64,000 nucleotides of DNA from Sphingobium lignivorans (GTDB lineage Bacteria > Pseudomonadota > Alphaproteobacteria > Sphingomonadales > Sphingomonadaceae). Where the stretch lies: the NCBI RefSeq assembly GCF_014203955.1, contig NZ_JACHKA010000001.1, positions 2,325,001 to 2,389,000 on the forward strand, read 5' to 3'. The notes beneath the pieces were generated by a model that saw only the letters and a list, made by a program, of their open reading frames with translations, ran no database searches and was not told where the DNA came from. The number at the start of each line of letters is the position of its first letter. Position 1 is the first letter of the stretch. Of the stretch, positions 10,622-19,479 are shown piece after piece. Position numbers and translations under genes: made by a program.

Positions 10622-11337
10622 TATTGCTTCCCCGAAACGGCCGCGGGCCCGGCCTTACCCATCTCAGCCTCACGATAAGCGGCTTCGGCGAGCACCGCCG
10701 ACAGAACCGACTTACTGAGCGTTGCCTGCGGGCCTTGCGGAAAACAGGACCCGAACTTTGATGACAGCGCCCCTAATGCTTTCGTCTCTGCCGCGCTATC
10801 CGGCTCTGCCAGCAGAAAGTCTTTCGCAGCTTCAGGGTCGGAGCGCACGACGCATGAGCCGAATTCCATCAATGTCAGATAGACCTTGCCTGACTCAGAC
10901 TGGGCATCATCTACATGCTCGGCAAATGGAAAAACCTTCCCGCTCAGAGCAAGTTTATCGCGCCCATTCTCTTTGAGATAAAGCGCCCGAAAAACAGCCC
11001 CGCGCAATGTGTTCTGATGTATCCTCGTCGTACCGTAAGCAAGACATGAGGAGTTTTTTTCAATCAGCTGGCCGAGCTTCTTAATACCCTCGGACCCGTG
11101 CTTAAGCCGTACATAAGCCTTAACCTCGTCAGCGCGCTTGGCGACAAGGCACTCAGCGAAACTTTCAACGGCCATACGACCACGCGTTTCGTCCGTGAGT
11201 CCGAGCCGATCGGGTACAGAACCAGAGGGCGTGCTAGGAACAAGGCTTCCCGTCTTCGGCTCCTTGGCCTGCGCAAGCGCCGGCGATGCCAAAAAGGCAG
11301 CCACAACCGCGGTACTCAAGGCGAGACTGCCTCTCAC
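10621..11337 (-). CDS. Secreted hypothetical protein embedded between nuoF and nuoG
   Basis: I do not recognise this family. The 238-aa product starts at GTG 11337 (overlapping the nuoF stop as GTGA) with a clean signal peptide, [21 protein letters not shown], so it should be periplasmic. The mature part has four cysteines and an internal repeat of the form F-x-x-C-x-V/L followed by an acidic/alanine helix ([36 protein letters not shown]). That suggests a small helical repeat protein with possible disulfides. It is not a complex I subunit. Base composition is visibly lower in GC than the flanking nuo genes, with A/T runs near 11050, hinting at later insertion. Yet both ends overlap nuo reading frames, so it is co-translated with the operon. 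Confidence 0.8.
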   Translation of the reverse strand: MRGSLALSTAVVAAFLASPALAQAKEPKTGSLVPSTPSGSVPDRLGLTDETRGRMAVESFAECLVAKRADEVKAYVRLKHGSEGIKKLGQLIEKNSSCLAYGTTRIHQNTLRGAVFRALYLKENGRDKLALSGKVFPFAEHVDDAQSESGKVYLTLMEFGSCVVRSDPEAAKDFLLAEPDSAAETKALGALSSKFGSCFPQGPQATLSKSVLSAVLAEAAYREAEMGKAGPAAVSGKQ

Positions 11338-12689
11338 TCCGCCGCCTCCATCACGGGCGCCATACCGCCGCGCTTGGCGGCGATGCGGCGTTCGATTTCG
11401 GGGCGGAAGTGGCGGATGAGGCCCTGGATCGGCCAGGCCGCCGCGTCGCCGAGCGCGCAGATGGTGTGGCCTTCGACCTGCTTGGTGACCTGGAAAAGCA
11501 TGTCGATCTCTTCCACCTCCGCGTCGCCGCGCACGAGGCGCTCCATGACGCGCCACATCCAGCCCGTGCCTTCGCGGCAGGGCGTGCACTGGCCGCAGCT
11601 CTCATGCTTGTAGAAATAGGAGAGCCGCGCGATTGCCCGCACGATGTCCGTGGACTTGTCCATGACGATGACCGCCGCCGTGCCGAGGCCCGAGCCGAGC
11701 GCGCGCAGGCCGTCGAAATCCATCGGCGCGTCCATGATCTCGGCGGCCGGCACCAGCGGCACCGAGGAGCCGCCGGGGATGACCGCGAGCAGATTATCCC
11801 AGCCGCCGCGAATGCCGCCGCAATGGCGGTCGATCAGTTCGCGGAAGGGAATGCTCATGCTTTCCTCGATCACGCAGGGCTTGTTCACATGGCCGCTGAT
11901 CTGGAAAAGCTTGGTGCCGCGGTTGTTCTCGCGCCCGAAGCTGGAGAACCACGCCGCGCCGCGCCGCAGGATGGTGGGCGCCACCGCGATGCTCTCGACA
12001 TTGTTGACCGTGGTCGGGCAGCCATAAAGCCCCGCGCCGGCCGGGAACGGCGGCTTGAGGCGCGGCTGGCCCTTCTTGCCCTCGAGGCTCTCGATCTGCG
12101 CGGTTTCCTCGCCGCAGATATAGGCGCCCGCGCCGCGATGCACGAACACGTCGAAATCATAGCCGGAACCGCAGGCATTCTTGCCGATGAAGCCCCTGGC
12201 ATAAGCCTCTTCGACGGCGGCGAAGAGCACCTTCGCCTCGTAGATGAACTCGCCGCGGATGTAGATGTAAGCCGCGCGGGCGCGCATCGCGAAACCGGCG
12301 ACCAGCGCGCCCTCGATCAGCTTATGCGGATCGTGGCGGATGATCTCGCGGTCCTTGCACGAGCCCGGCTCGGATTCGTCGGCATTGATGACCAGGAAGC
12401 TCGGGCGGCCATCCTTGCTTTCCTTGGGCATGAAGCTCCACTTCATGCCGGTCGGGAAGCCCGCGCCACCGCGACCACGCAGGCCCGAGGCCTTCATGAT
12501 GTCGATGATGCCGTCCTGCCCGATCTCGAGCAGCTTCTTCGTATTGTCCCAGTCGCCCCGCTTCATGGCGGCGTCGACGCGCCAGTCCTGATAGCCATGG
12601 ACGTTGGTGAAGATGCGGTCCTTGTCCTCCAGCGGGCCGACGAACGGCGGCGGAGGCGGCGGCGCGGCGGGTGTGGTTGCGTCAGCCAT
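11334..12689 (-). CDS. nuoF: NADH-quinone oxidoreductase subunit F (NADH/FMN-binding)
   Basis: Entry point of electrons into complex I, binding NADH, FMN and cluster N3. The protein is 451 aa. The glycine-rich NADH site ([13 protein letters not shown]), the FMN site ([14 protein letters not shown]) and the 4Fe-4S motif [11 protein letters not shown] are intact. I place the start at ATG 12689, which shares a base with the nuoE stop and has a GGGGGG ribosome-binding site at proper distance. ATG 12695 is too close to that site. The first 15 residues are a Pro/Ala-rich stretch. Confidence 0.96.
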   Translation of the reverse strand: MADATTPAAPPPPPPFVGPLEDKDRIFTNVHGYQDWRVDAAMKRGDWDNTKKLLEIGQDGIIDIMKASGLRGRGGAGFPTGMKWSFMPKESKDGRPSFLVINADESEPGSCKDREIIRHDPHKLIEGALVAGFAMRARAAYIYIRGEFIYEAKVLFAAVEEAYARGFIGKNACGSGYDFDVFVHRGAGAYICGEETAQIESLEGKKGQPRLKPPFPAGAGLYGCPTTVNNVESIAVAPTILRRGAAWFSSFGRENNRGTKLFQISGHVNKPCVIEESMSIPFRELIDRHCGGIRGGWDNLLAVIPGGSSVPLVPAAEIMDAPMDFDGLRALGSGLGTAAVIVMDKSTDIVRAIARLSYFYKHESCGQCTPCREGTGWMWRVMERLVRGDAEVEEIDMLFQVTKQVEGHTICALGDAAAWPIQGLIRHFRPEIERRIAAKRGGMAPVMEAAE

Positions 12690-13354
12690 TACCATTCCCC
12701 CCGATAATCGTGATTCTCGTGGACCATGGCCTTCGTCGCGGTCGGGCCGCCCTCGGGCGCGCTGGTCTGGCGGTCGATCTGCGGGCCGATCTTCGGCTGC
12801 TTGCCGGCGGCGAGATCGTCGAGGATCGCGGTCATGGTCTCGAAGGTCAGGTCTTCGTAATTGTCGTCATTGATCTGCACCATCGGCGCATTGGCGCAGG
12901 CGCCCAGACACTCGACCTCGGTGAGGGTGAAGAGACCATCCGCCGTCGTCGCGCCCTTCTTGAGGCCGCGCTTGTAGCAGGCGTCCAGCACATCGTCCGA
13001 CCCGCGCAGCATGCACGGCGTGGTGCCGCAGACCTGCACATGGAAACGGCCGACCGGCGCGAGATTGTACATGGTGTAGAAGGTCGCGACCTCATAAGCG
13101 CGCATGAACGGCATATCGAGCTGCGCGGCGACATATTCGATCACCGGGATCGGCAGCCAGCCCTGCGTATTCGTCTCCGCGCCGACCTGGCGCTGGGCGA
13201 GATCGAGCAGCGGCATCACCGCCGATTGCTGGCGCCCCTCGGGATAGCGCGCGATGACCGTCCTGGCCTGCGCGGCATTCTCCGCCGTCCAGGCAAAGCC
13301 GCCCCAGCGGGCGCGGACTTCCGCTTCGTCAGGAATCTGGGGTGCGTCAGCCAT
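12689..13354 (-). CDS. nuoE: NADH-quinone oxidoreductase subunit E
   Basis: 24-kDa subunit carrying the 2Fe-2S cluster N1a, 221 aa. Ligands are visible in [10 protein letters not shown] and [10 protein letters not shown]. The ATG at 13354 shares a base with the TAA of the NTF2-like gene before it. Compared with the usual 160-180 residues, there is a hydrophilic C-terminal tail of about 45 residues after the thioredoxin-like domain ([20 protein letters not shown]). Confidence 0.95.
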   Translation of the reverse strand: MADAPQIPDEAEVRARWGGFAWTAENAAQARTVIARYPEGRQQSAVMPLLDLAQRQVGAETNTQGWLPIPVIEYVAAQLDMPFMRAYEVATFYTMYNLAPVGRFHVQVCGTTPCMLRGSDDVLDACYKRGLKKGATTADGLFTLTEVECLGACANAPMVQINDDNYEDLTFETMTAILDDLAAGKQPKIGPQIDRQTSAPEGGPTATKAMVHENHDYRGEW

Positions 13355-13713
13355 TAACGGATGAACTCCACGCGCGACACCTTGTCGCCCTCGAATGAAT
13401 AGATGGACATGACCTCGAACTGCTCGCCATCCGGCGCGCGCGAGACCTTCTCGTGCAGCACGACCGTCTCGCCGAGGCAATGGCTCGCGAGAATGTCGGC
13501 GCGGTTCTGCGGGAACTGCGCGAACATGGCCTTGAGCCCGGCGCGCGTCCCTTCCCTGCCCTCGCGGATCACCGCGCCGCGATAGCCCGCCTCGCAGGCA
13601 TCGTCGGTCATGAACGCGACATAGGCGTCGGCGTCCTGCGCATTGTAGACCTCGATCATGCGCGTCGCGATCGCGATACGCTCGTCTGGGGAAAGAGCGA
13701 GATCGATGCTCAC
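13354..13713 (-). CDS. NTF2/SnoaL-like protein inside the nuo operon
   Basis: A 119-aa single-domain protein of the nuclear-transport-factor-2/SnoaL fold. It has the typical pattern [20 protein letters not shown] at the N-terminus, a central AFPQ-like region and a final [15 protein letters not shown] strand. No signal peptide, so cytoplasmic. GTG 13713 overlaps the nuoD stop (GTGA), and its TAA overlaps the nuoE ATG by one base, so it is fully integrated in the operon. It is not a known complex I subunit. The fold is used by enzymes, binding proteins and immunity proteins alike, and I assign no function. Confidence 0.85.
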   Translation of the reverse strand: MSIDLALSPDERIAIATRMIEVYNAQDADAYVAFMTDDACEAGYRGAVIREGREGTRAGLKAMFAQFPQNRADILASHCLGETVVLHEKVSRAPDGEQFEVMSIYSFEGDKVSRVEFIR

Positions 13714-14945
13714 CGATCACACTCCCCGAACACGATGTCCATCGCGCCGAGGACGGCGGTGGTGTCGGCGAGCATGTGGCCCTTCATGAGGAAGTCCATG
13801 GCCTGCAGATGGCTGAAGGCGGTGGGGCGGATCTTGCAGCGATAGGGCTTGTTGGAGCCGTCGCTCACCAGATAGACGCCGAACTCGCCCTTGGGGCTCT
13901 CGGTCGCCACATAGACCTCGCCCTCGGGGACGTGGAAGCCCTCGGTGTAGAGCTTGAAGTGGTGGATCAGCGCTTCCATCGATTGCTTCATCTCGCCGCG
14001 CTTGGGCGGGACGACCTTGCGATCGAAGCTGGCGACCGGCCCTTCCGGCATTTCGTTGAGGCACTGCTTCATGATCCGCGCGGACTGGCGGACTTCCTCC
14101 ACGCGCACCATGAACCGGTCATAGCAGTCATAATTGGTGCCGACGGGGACGTCGAACTCCATGCGGTCATAGACGTCGTAAGGCTGCGCCTTGCGGATAT
14201 CCCAGGGAATGCCCGAGCCGCGGATCATCGGACCGGAGAAGCCCCATTTGAGCGCGTCTTCCTTCGAGCAGACCGCGATATCGACATTGCGCTGCTTGAA
14301 GATGCGGTTGTCCGCCACGAGGCTGATCGCATCCTCGAAGAGGCGCGGCAGGCGATTGTCGAGCCAGTCGCCAATGTCCGTGAGCAGCTTCAGGGGCACG
14401 TCCTGATGGACGCCGCCGGGCCGGAAATAGGCGCTGTGCATGCGCGCGCCGGACGCGCGCTCGAAGAAATTGAGGCAATCCTCGCGAATCTCGAACATCC
14501 ACAGGTTCGGCGTCATCGCGCCCACATCCATCACATGCGACCCCAGGTTCAGCATGTGATTGCAGATGCGGGTCAGCTCCGCGAAGAACACGCGCAGATA
14601 TTGCGCGCGCAGCGGCACCTCGAGGTTCAGCAGCTTCTCGATCGCGAGCACATAGCTGTGCTCCATGCCGAGCGGCGAGCAATAATCGAGCCGGTCGAAA
14701 TAAGGCAGCGCCTGCAGATAGGTCTTGTACTCGATCAGCTTCTCGGTGCCGCGATGCAGCAGGCCGACATGCGGATCACAGCGCTCGACGATCTCGCCGT
14801 CCATCTCCATGACCAGACGCAGCACGCCATGCGCAGCCGGATGCTGGGGGCCGAAATTGATCGTGTAGTTCTGAATGGCCGTGTCGCCGGGAAAGGGCTC
14901 TCCCTCCTCGGCCAGCGGCTGCAGCTTCTCGGCATAGGTCGACAT
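13710..14945 (-). CDS. nuoD: NADH-quinone oxidoreductase subunit D
   Basis: 49-kDa subunit lining the quinone site, 411 aa, separate from nuoC in this operon. Conserved segments include [16 protein letters not shown] near the start (the quinone-contacting His loop), the [12 protein letters not shown] segment and the ending DIVFGECDR. The ATG at 14945 overlaps the nuoC stop by one base. Confidence 0.97.
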   Translation of the reverse strand: MSTYAEKLQPLAEEGEPFPGDTAIQNYTINFGPQHPAAHGVLRLVMEMDGEIVERCDPHVGLLHRGTEKLIEYKTYLQALPYFDRLDYCSPLGMEHSYVLAIEKLLNLEVPLRAQYLRVFFAELTRICNHMLNLGSHVMDVGAMTPNLWMFEIREDCLNFFERASGARMHSAYFRPGGVHQDVPLKLLTDIGDWLDNRLPRLFEDAISLVADNRIFKQRNVDIAVCSKEDALKWGFSGPMIRGSGIPWDIRKAQPYDVYDRMEFDVPVGTNYDCYDRFMVRVEEVRQSARIMKQCLNEMPEGPVASFDRKVVPPKRGEMKQSMEALIHHFKLYTEGFHVPEGEVYVATESPKGEFGVYLVSDGSNKPYRCKIRPTAFSHLQAMDFLMKGHMLADTTAVLGAMDIVFGECDR

Positions 14946-15853
14946 CAGGATTCACCCTCCGGCGCCTTGGGCTTGCGGGCACGCGGGGCCTTGGCCGGCG
15001 CATCGCCCGTGGGCGTCGCCTTCCGGGCGCGGGCCGGCTTCTCCGGCTTCACCGTCTCGGCCTCGGCTTTCTTGGTGCGGCTGCGCTTGGCGGCTTCCTT
15101 GTTGGCAGGCTCGCCAGCGCCGGTCTGCTCGGGCTTCTCGGTCGTCTTGGGCGTCACCGTGGTCGGCGCGGGCTTCTCCGCCGCATTGGGCGGAGGCGGC
15201 GGCGCCGCGACCGGCGTGGGCGCGCCCGGCGCCTGGCCATGCGCCTTCTCGTCCCCGGGCAGCACGTAACGCGCGCCTTCCCACGGACTCATGAAATCGA
15301 AGCTGCGGAAATCCTGCGCGAGCTGCACGGGCTGATAGACGACGCGCTTCAGTTCCTCGGAATAGCGCAGCTCGACATAGCCGGTGAGCGGGAAGTCCTT
15401 GCGGAAGGGATGCCCCTTGAAGCCATAATCGGTGAGGATGCGCCGCAGGTCCGTATTGCCCTCGAAGAGGACGCCGTACATGTCGAACACCTCGCGCTCC
15501 AGCCAGCCGGCGACCGGCCAGAGATGCGTCACCGTCGGCACGGCATGATCCTCGTCAGTGCGCACCTTGACGCGCAGCCGGTGGTTCTTCGTGACCGAAA
15601 GCAGATGGTAGCAGACCTCGAAACGCTCGGCGCGCTCGGGATAGTCCACGCCCGCGATTTCCATGAGCTGCTGATAGGCGAACTGGTCGCGCAGCGTCAC
15701 CATCACATCGGCGAGCGCCTCACGCGTGACGCCGATCGACATCTCGAAATGCGCTTCGCTGACGGCCAGGACAGCATCGCCCAGCGCGGCGCGCAGCGCA
15801 TCGGCAAGGCCCTCGATCGGCGCGACGCGGGGGGCGGAATGGACTTCGGCCAT
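14945..15853 (-). CDS. nuoC: NADH-quinone oxidoreductase subunit C with a long basic C-terminal tail
   Basis: 30-kDa subunit of the complex I Q-module. The first 200 residues are ordinary NuoC, with [20 protein letters not shown] and [15 protein letters not shown]. About 100 further residues form a low-complexity tail of Ala, Pro, Lys, Glu and Thr with repeated [12 protein letters not shown] blocks, presumably disordered. I prefer ATG 15853, which sits just after a GGGAAGAG ribosome-binding site. GTG 15868, overlapping the nuoB stop, would add five residues. Total length about 302 aa against the family norm of about 200. Confidence 0.94.
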   Translation of the reverse strand: MAEVHSAPRVAPIEGLADALRAALGDAVLAVSEAHFEMSIGVTREALADVMVTLRDQFAYQQLMEIAGVDYPERAERFEVCYHLLSVTKNHRLRVKVRTDEDHAVPTVTHLWPVAGWLEREVFDMYGVLFEGNTDLRRILTDYGFKGHPFRKDFPLTGYVELRYSEELKRVVYQPVQLAQDFRSFDFMSPWEGARYVLPGDEKAHGQAPGAPTPVAAPPPPPNAAEKPAPTTVTPKTTEKPEQTGAGEPANKEAAKRSRTKKAEAETVKPEKPARARKATPTGDAPAKAPRARKPKAPEGES

Positions 15854-15864
15854 ACTCTCTTCCC

Positions 15865-16419
15865 TCACCGCTCGATCGTGCCGACGCGGCGGATCTTCCG
15901 CTGCAGCTGCATGACGCCATAAAGCAGCGCCTCGGCGGTCGGCGGGCAGCCCGGCACATAGATGTCCACGGGGACGATCCGGTCGCAGCCGCGCACGACG
16001 CTGTAGCTATAATGATAATAGCCGCCGCCATTGGCGCACGAGCCCATCGAGATCACATATTTCGGCTCCGACATCTGGTCATAGACCTTGCGGAGCGCGG
16101 GCGCCATCTTGTTGCAGAGCGTGCCGGCGACGATCATCACGTCGCTCTGGCGCGGCGAGGCGCGCGGCGCGGCGCCGAAACGCTCCATGTCATAGCGCGG
16201 CATGTTCACATGGATCATCTCGACCGCGCAGCAGGCGAGGCCGAAGGTCATCCACCAGAGCGAGCCGGTGCGCGCCCAGGTGAACAGATCTTCCGTGCTG
16301 GTGACCAGGAAGCCCTTGTCGCTGACTTCACCCGACAGCGCCTTGAAGAACTCCGGATCCGGCTGGGTTCCGGCCGGCGGCGCGCCGAGCGTGCCGGGCC
16401 GTTCAAGCTCTACTCCCAA
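15865..16419 (-). CDS. nuoB: NADH-quinone oxidoreductase subunit B
   Basis: PSST subunit that holds the terminal cluster N2, 184 aa. The four ligands are visible as the tandem cysteines in [10 protein letters not shown], the Cys in [16 protein letters not shown] and the Cys in [12 protein letters not shown]. The start is TTG at 16419, seven bases after AAGGGAG. It overlaps the end of nuoA by ten bases. No ATG is available before the conserved region. Confidence 0.96.
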   Translation of the reverse strand: MGVELERPGTLGAPPAGTQPDPEFFKALSGEVSDKGFLVTSTEDLFTWARTGSLWWMTFGLACCAVEMIHVNMPRYDMERFGAAPRASPRQSDVMIVAGTLCNKMAPALRKVYDQMSEPKYVISMGSCANGGGYYHYSYSVVRGCDRIVPVDIYVPGCPPTAEALLYGVMQLQRKIRRVGTIER

Positions 16420-16784
16420 TCGAGGGCTCCCTTCTTCCAGGCATAGACAAGACCGAGCACCAGCTCACCGATGAAGATCATCATGGTGACCCAGCCCGTC
16501 CAGCCGATCTCCGACAGGCTGACCGACCAGGGGAACAGGAAGGCAGCTTCGAGATCGAAAATGATGAACAGAATCGCGACGAGATAGAAGCGCACGTCGA
16601 ACTGGCTGCGCGGATCCTCGAACGCAGGAAAACCGCACTCATATTCGCTGAGCTTCTCCGGGTCCGGCTTGTGCGCGCCGGTGAGGCGCTCGACTGCCAT
16701 GGGCAGGAAGACGAACGCGCTCGAAAGCAGCAGCGCCACCACCAGGAAAAGCAGGATCGGGAGATATTCCGACAGATCGACCAA
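16410..16784 (-). CDS. nuoA: NADH-quinone oxidoreductase subunit A
   Basis: Small three-helix membrane subunit (ND3 equivalent), 124 aa, first gene of the nuo operon. The conserved loop [20 protein letters not shown] links helices 1 and 2. The start is TTG at 16784 after an AAGGGGA ribosome-binding site. The operon runs from here to birA/coaX at the left edge, with nearly all stops and starts overlapping. Confidence 0.95.
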   Translation of the reverse strand: MVDLSEYLPILLFLVVALLLSSAFVFLPMAVERLTGAHKPDPEKLSEYECGFPAFEDPRSQFDVRFYLVAILFIIFDLEAAFLFPWSVSLSEIGWTGWVTMMIFIGELVLGLVYAWKKGALDWE

Positions 16785-16820
16785 CGTGAATCCCCTTGGC
16801 CAAACAGGGCCTTCGCGGGG

Positions 16821-16849
16821 GCTTTAGGACTGCTGCACTTGCGAGGCAA
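16821..16849 (-). promoter_or_regulatory. Possible nuo operon promoter
   Basis: On the minus strand, TTGCCT (16844-16849) and TAAAGC (16821-16826) are separated by exactly 17 bases, about 40 bases before the nuoA start. The -35 hexamer is good and the -10 is poor, so this is tentative. Confidence 0.3.
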
Positions 16850-16861
16850 GGCCCCGGGGGC

Positions 16862-16878
16862 TGAGAATGACTCGCAAC
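16862..16878. promoter_or_regulatory. Fur/Irr-like iron box candidate upstream of nuoA
   Basis: The plus-strand sequence CTGAGAATGACTCGCAA (minus strand TTGCGAGTCATTCTCAG) is an imperfect palindrome. It resembles alphaproteobacterial Fur-family boxes and sits just upstream of the suggested nuo promoter, in the nuoA-bfd divergent region. Pattern recognition only. Confidence 0.3.
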
Positions 16879-16978
16879 TAGAGGGAGTTTGCGGCGCCCT
16901 TCCCGGACAGGTCCGGACAGGCTCGCGGATGTGGCGCGTCTTGCGGCGGATCGAGGGTGCGGAGAGGTGGTTTGCTAT

Positions 16979-16993
16979 TGCAAATGCCTCGCA
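16979..16993. promoter_or_regulatory. Iron-box-like palindrome in the bfd promoter
   Basis: TGCAAATGCCTCGCA has the TGC-n9-GCA layout of Fur/Irr-type operators. It lies directly after a possible -35 (TTGCTA, 16973-16978), about 20 bases before the bfd ATG. The gene's role in releasing iron from bacterioferritin makes iron control likely. The regulator is inferred. Confidence 0.4.
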
Positions 16994-17013
16994 TAAGCCT
17001 TACTTCGACCCTC

Positions 17014-17238
17014 ATGCTCGTCTGCATCTGCAACGCCATCCGCGAAGATGAATTGCGGGAAGTCGCCCGCCACGGGGTCACCTGCCCCGAGGCCGCTTAT
17101 GCCGTGCTGGGGAAAAGCCCGCAGTGCCGCATCTGCCTCGACCATGCCGAGGACGTGATGAGCGAGGAGCGCGCGCGCTGCGCGGATCGCTGCCCGTCTC
17201 GCCAGCGGTTCGAGCCCGCGCCCGGCCTCAGCGCCTGA
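17014..17238 (+). CDS. bfd: Bacterioferritin-associated ferredoxin
   Basis: A 74-aa 2Fe-2S protein that reduces bacterioferritin-bound iron so that it can be released. All four ligands are present in the family spacing: C4-x-C6 near the start and C38-x2-C41 (CRIC), in an Rnf/BFD-like fold (VCICNAIREDELREVA). I start at ATG 17014, because upstream residues in the longer frame are not conserved and MLVCICNAI is the standard N-terminus. The last 25 residues, Arg/Glu rich with two more Cys, extend past the usual 64-aa family length. It lies 149 bp upstream of bfr in the same direction, a functional pair. Confidence 0.93.
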   Translation: MLVCICNAIREDELREVARHGVTCPEAAYAVLGKSPQCRICLDHAEDVMSEERARCADRCPSRQRFEPAPGLSA

Positions 17239-17287
17239 ACCGGTTATCGCGACTTATCGGCAATAGCGCCGGTTTGTCCTGTAAATG

Positions 17288-17311
17288 CAATCCATTATCC
17301 ATAATATTTGC
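17288..17311. promoter_or_regulatory. AT-rich iron-box-like site before bfr
   Basis: In the bfd-bfr gap, an AT-rich tract reading ATCCATTATCCATAATATTTG contrasts with the GC-rich surroundings and contains an imperfect dyad. Together with the bfd site, it is a candidate Fur/Irr or RirA operator and promoter region for bfr. A second partial palindrome, CGCGTGAATTCGCGCG, follows near 17320-17336. Confidence 0.35.
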
Positions 17312-17387
17312 GAGACGTTCGCGCGTGAATTCGCGCGGCGCCGCTGTTATGAAGGCCCCTTCAAGACAATGAAACGGGAGCTCCCCC

Positions 17388-17867
17388 ATGAAGGGCGATG
17401 AAAAGGTCCTCGATTATCTCAATCAGGCCCTCAAGAACGAACTGACCGCGATCAACCAGTATTTCCTGCACTACCGGCTTCTTCATCACTGGGGAATCGC
17501 GCGGCTCGCGAAGTTCGAATATGAAGAATCCATCGACGAGATGAAGCACGCCGACAAACTCGCCGAGCGCATCTTGTTCCTGGACGGCCTCCCCAATTTC
17601 CAGCTGCTCGGCCGCCTGCGGATCGGCACGAACGTGGAAGAGATCCTCAAGGCCGATCTCGAAGTGGAGATGGAAGCGATTCCCCTGCTGCGCGACGCCA
17701 TCCAGCATTGCGAGAGCGTGCGCGACTATGTGACGCGCGACCTGCTGCAGGACATCCTCGACAGCGAGGAAGACCATGTCGACAAGCTCGAGACGCAGTT
17801 CGAGATGATCGAACGCATGGGCCTGCAGAATTATATCCAGCTCAACAGCGAAGCCATCGAGGGCTAG
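17388..17867 (+). CDS. bfr: Bacterioferritin
   Basis: Haem-containing 24-mer iron store, 159 aa, the standard length. The ferroxidase centre residues E18, E51 and H54 are present. So is M52, the haem-ligating methionine between subunits, within ESIDEMKHADKL. That identifies true bacterioferritin, not non-haem ferritin. ATG 17388 follows GGGAG. Transcribed after bfd, likely under iron control. Confidence 0.96.
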   Translation: MKGDEKVLDYLNQALKNELTAINQYFLHYRLLHHWGIARLAKFEYEESIDEMKHADKLAERILFLDGLPNFQLLGRLRIGTNVEEILKADLEVEMEAIPLLRDAIQHCESVRDYVTRDLLQDILDSEEDHVDKLETQFEMIERMGLQNYIQLNSEAIEG

Positions 17868-17917
17868 GGCGCGGGTTTCGGGGGTGGCGGAAACCAGCGT
17901 TTGAGCCATTTCCCCTT

Positions 17918-18022
17918 GTCATCCCGGACTCGATCCGGGATCCCGCTTCTTCCGGTTCCTCGAACCGGCTGGGTCCGGCGATCTTCAAGGCAGCGGGATC
18001 CCGGATCAGGGTCCGGGATGAC
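17918..18022. repeat. 105-bp palindrome-ended dispersed repeat, copy 1
   Basis: The element begins GTCATCCCGGACTCGATCCG and ends in the near-complement GGGTCCGGGATGAC. Arms of about 29 bp contain GGGATCCC, around a central part that includes TCCGGCGAT and TTCAAGGCAGC. It matches copy 2 at 23151-23255 when that copy is reverse-complemented. It sits between the convergent bfr and suhB-like genes. The 374-base gap 17868-18241 holds this repeat and a terminator and nothing else that I see. Confidence 0.85.
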
Positions 18023-18121
18023 GTTGTTCATGACGAGATGGGGCGCGCCGCCATCGCCCCGGCATTTGTTCACGTCGCCCAGGGCTCAGGCTGAGAGGCC
18101 CTCGCCTTCGCGCATGCGGCA

Positions 18122-18157
18122 AAAAGCGCCCGTCGGACCTGCCGGCCGGGCGCTTTT
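18122..18157. terminator. Bidirectional intrinsic terminator between bfr and the IMPase gene
   Basis: An 11-bp perfect stem, AAAAGCGCCCG / CGGGCGCTTTT, with a 14-base loop gives a T-tract on both strands. It lies 85 bases past the end of the minus-strand phosphatase gene and 255 bases past bfr. Confidence 0.8.
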
Positions 18158-18241
18158 GTCTGTCTGGGAAATCGGCGAGCAAGCCGGGCGCGGCGGCCCG
18201 GGATGGAAAGGCAGCGCCCAAGCGTGCGCCCCTCCCCCTCT

Positions 18242-19066
18242 TCAGGCGTTGCGGAGCGAGCCCGCCAGAAGCTTGTGCAGCTTGCTGTGCATGATGTCGT
18301 TGCCGGCGAGGATCTCGCGGCGCTCGACCGGCTCGGACCCGCCGCGAAAATCGGTGACGAAGCCGCCTGCTTCCCGCACCAGCAGGATGCCGGCCTGCAC
18401 GTCCCAGGGCTGCAGCCCCGATTCCCAGAAGCCGTCGAAACGCCCGGACGCCACCCATGCGAGGTCCAGCGTGGCGGCGCCGAAGCGCCGGATGCCCGCC
18501 ACCGAAGGCGCGATGGCGCCGAAGATGCGGCTGAACTGGGCGAGATCGCCATGGCCAAGAAAGGGTATGCCGGTCGCCACCAGCGCTTCCGACAGGTCAC
18601 GCCGCGCCGAAACGCGCAGCCGCTGATCGTGGCGCCAGGCCCCGCGCGACTTCTCCGCCCAGTAGCTCTCGTCCGTGATCGGCTGATAGATGAGGCCGGT
18701 CGTCACTTCGCCCCAGCCGCGCCCGTCCCGCCGCGGCTCCTGCACGGCGATGGAAATGGCGAAGTGCGGAATGCCGTGGAGGAAATTGCTGGTGCCATCG
18801 AGCGGATCGATGACCCAGCGCGGCTTCATCGGATCGCCCTCGATCTCGCCGCCCTCCTCCAGCAGGAAGCCCCAGTCCGGCCGCGCCTTGCGCAACTCCT
18901 GGACAAGCGTGTTCTCCGCCTTCTTGTCGGCGACGGAGACGAAGTCCGCCGGCCCCTTGCGGCTGACCTGAAGATGCTGGACCTCGCCGAAATCACGACG
19001 AAGCTGCGGTGCGACCTTGCGGGCGGCACGCTCGATGACGGTCAGCAGACCTGAATGGGATACCAT
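18242..19066 (-). CDS. Inositol monophosphatase family protein (SuhB-like)
   Basis: Mg-dependent, lithium-sensitive-type phosphatase of 274 aa. Both family signatures are intact: WVIDPLDGTSNFLHG (metal and phosphate site) and QPWDVQAGILLVREAGG near the C-terminus. The metal-binding Glu pair is in LLEEGGEIEG. Substrate may be inositol-1-phosphate or another sugar phosphate; SuhB homologues also act in transcription antitermination. It lies 44 bp downstream of the small secreted-protein gene and may share the efp transcript. Confidence 0.9.
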   Translation of the reverse strand: MVSHSGLLTVIERAARKVAPQLRRDFGEVQHLQVSRKGPADFVSVADKKAENTLVQELRKARPDWGFLLEEGGEIEGDPMKPRWVIDPLDGTSNFLHGIPHFAISIAVQEPRRDGRGWGEVTTGLIYQPITDESYWAEKSRGAWRHDQRLRVSARRDLSEALVATGIPFLGHGDLAQFSRIFGAIAPSVAGIRRFGAATLDLAWVASGRFDGFWESGLQPWDVQAGILLVREAGGFVTDFRGGSEPVERREILAGNDIMHSKLHKLLAGSLRNA

Positions 19067-19110
19067 GTTCTGTTCCTCTCTTCCGCGCGGGAAGAGTATC
19101 TATGCAAGTG

Positions 19111-19479
19111 TCACTTCTTGGGCGGCTGCGGGGCCATCTCCGGGCGGAAACCGCACACGGCCGCCATGGCGCCAAGCACATTCTCGGGCTTGCTCTTGTC
19201 CAGCTTGCGCGCCGTGATCGCCTTGTCGGTGTTCTCGCTGATCTGGCTGAAGGGCACCGAGTAGACGCAGGCGAACAGCACGTTCTTCACGACCTGCGGC
19301 ACCTTGTCCGACTGCAGACCGCCCATGAACACGCGGAAATTGTTCGCCGCGGCCTGCATCTGCGCCTGGCTGGGCGGCTTGGGCGCCGGCTGGGCCTTCT
19401 TGGCCTCCGCGAGGCCGGGCGTGGGCGAAAGCGCCAGGGCAGCGATGCCGAGCGCGAGAGCGAGGCGAGTGCGGGCCAT
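19111..19479 (-). CDS. Small secreted hypothetical protein after efp
   Basis: Unrecognised 122-aa protein with a clear signal peptide (LALALGIAALALSPTPGLA), then a Lys/Pro/Ala-rich linker and a short helical domain containing FRVFMGGLQSDKVPQVVKNV and FACVYSVPFSQISENTDKAI. Its ATG overlaps the efp TGA (CTGATG), so the two are translationally coupled. Similar size and style to other sphingomonad periplasmic proteins of unknown role. Confidence 0.75.
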   Translation of the reverse strand: MARTRLALALGIAALALSPTPGLAEAKKAQPAPKPPSQAQMQAAANNFRVFMGGLQSDKVPQVVKNVLFACVYSVPFSQISENTDKAITARKLDKSKPENVLGAMAAVCGFRPEMAPQPPKK

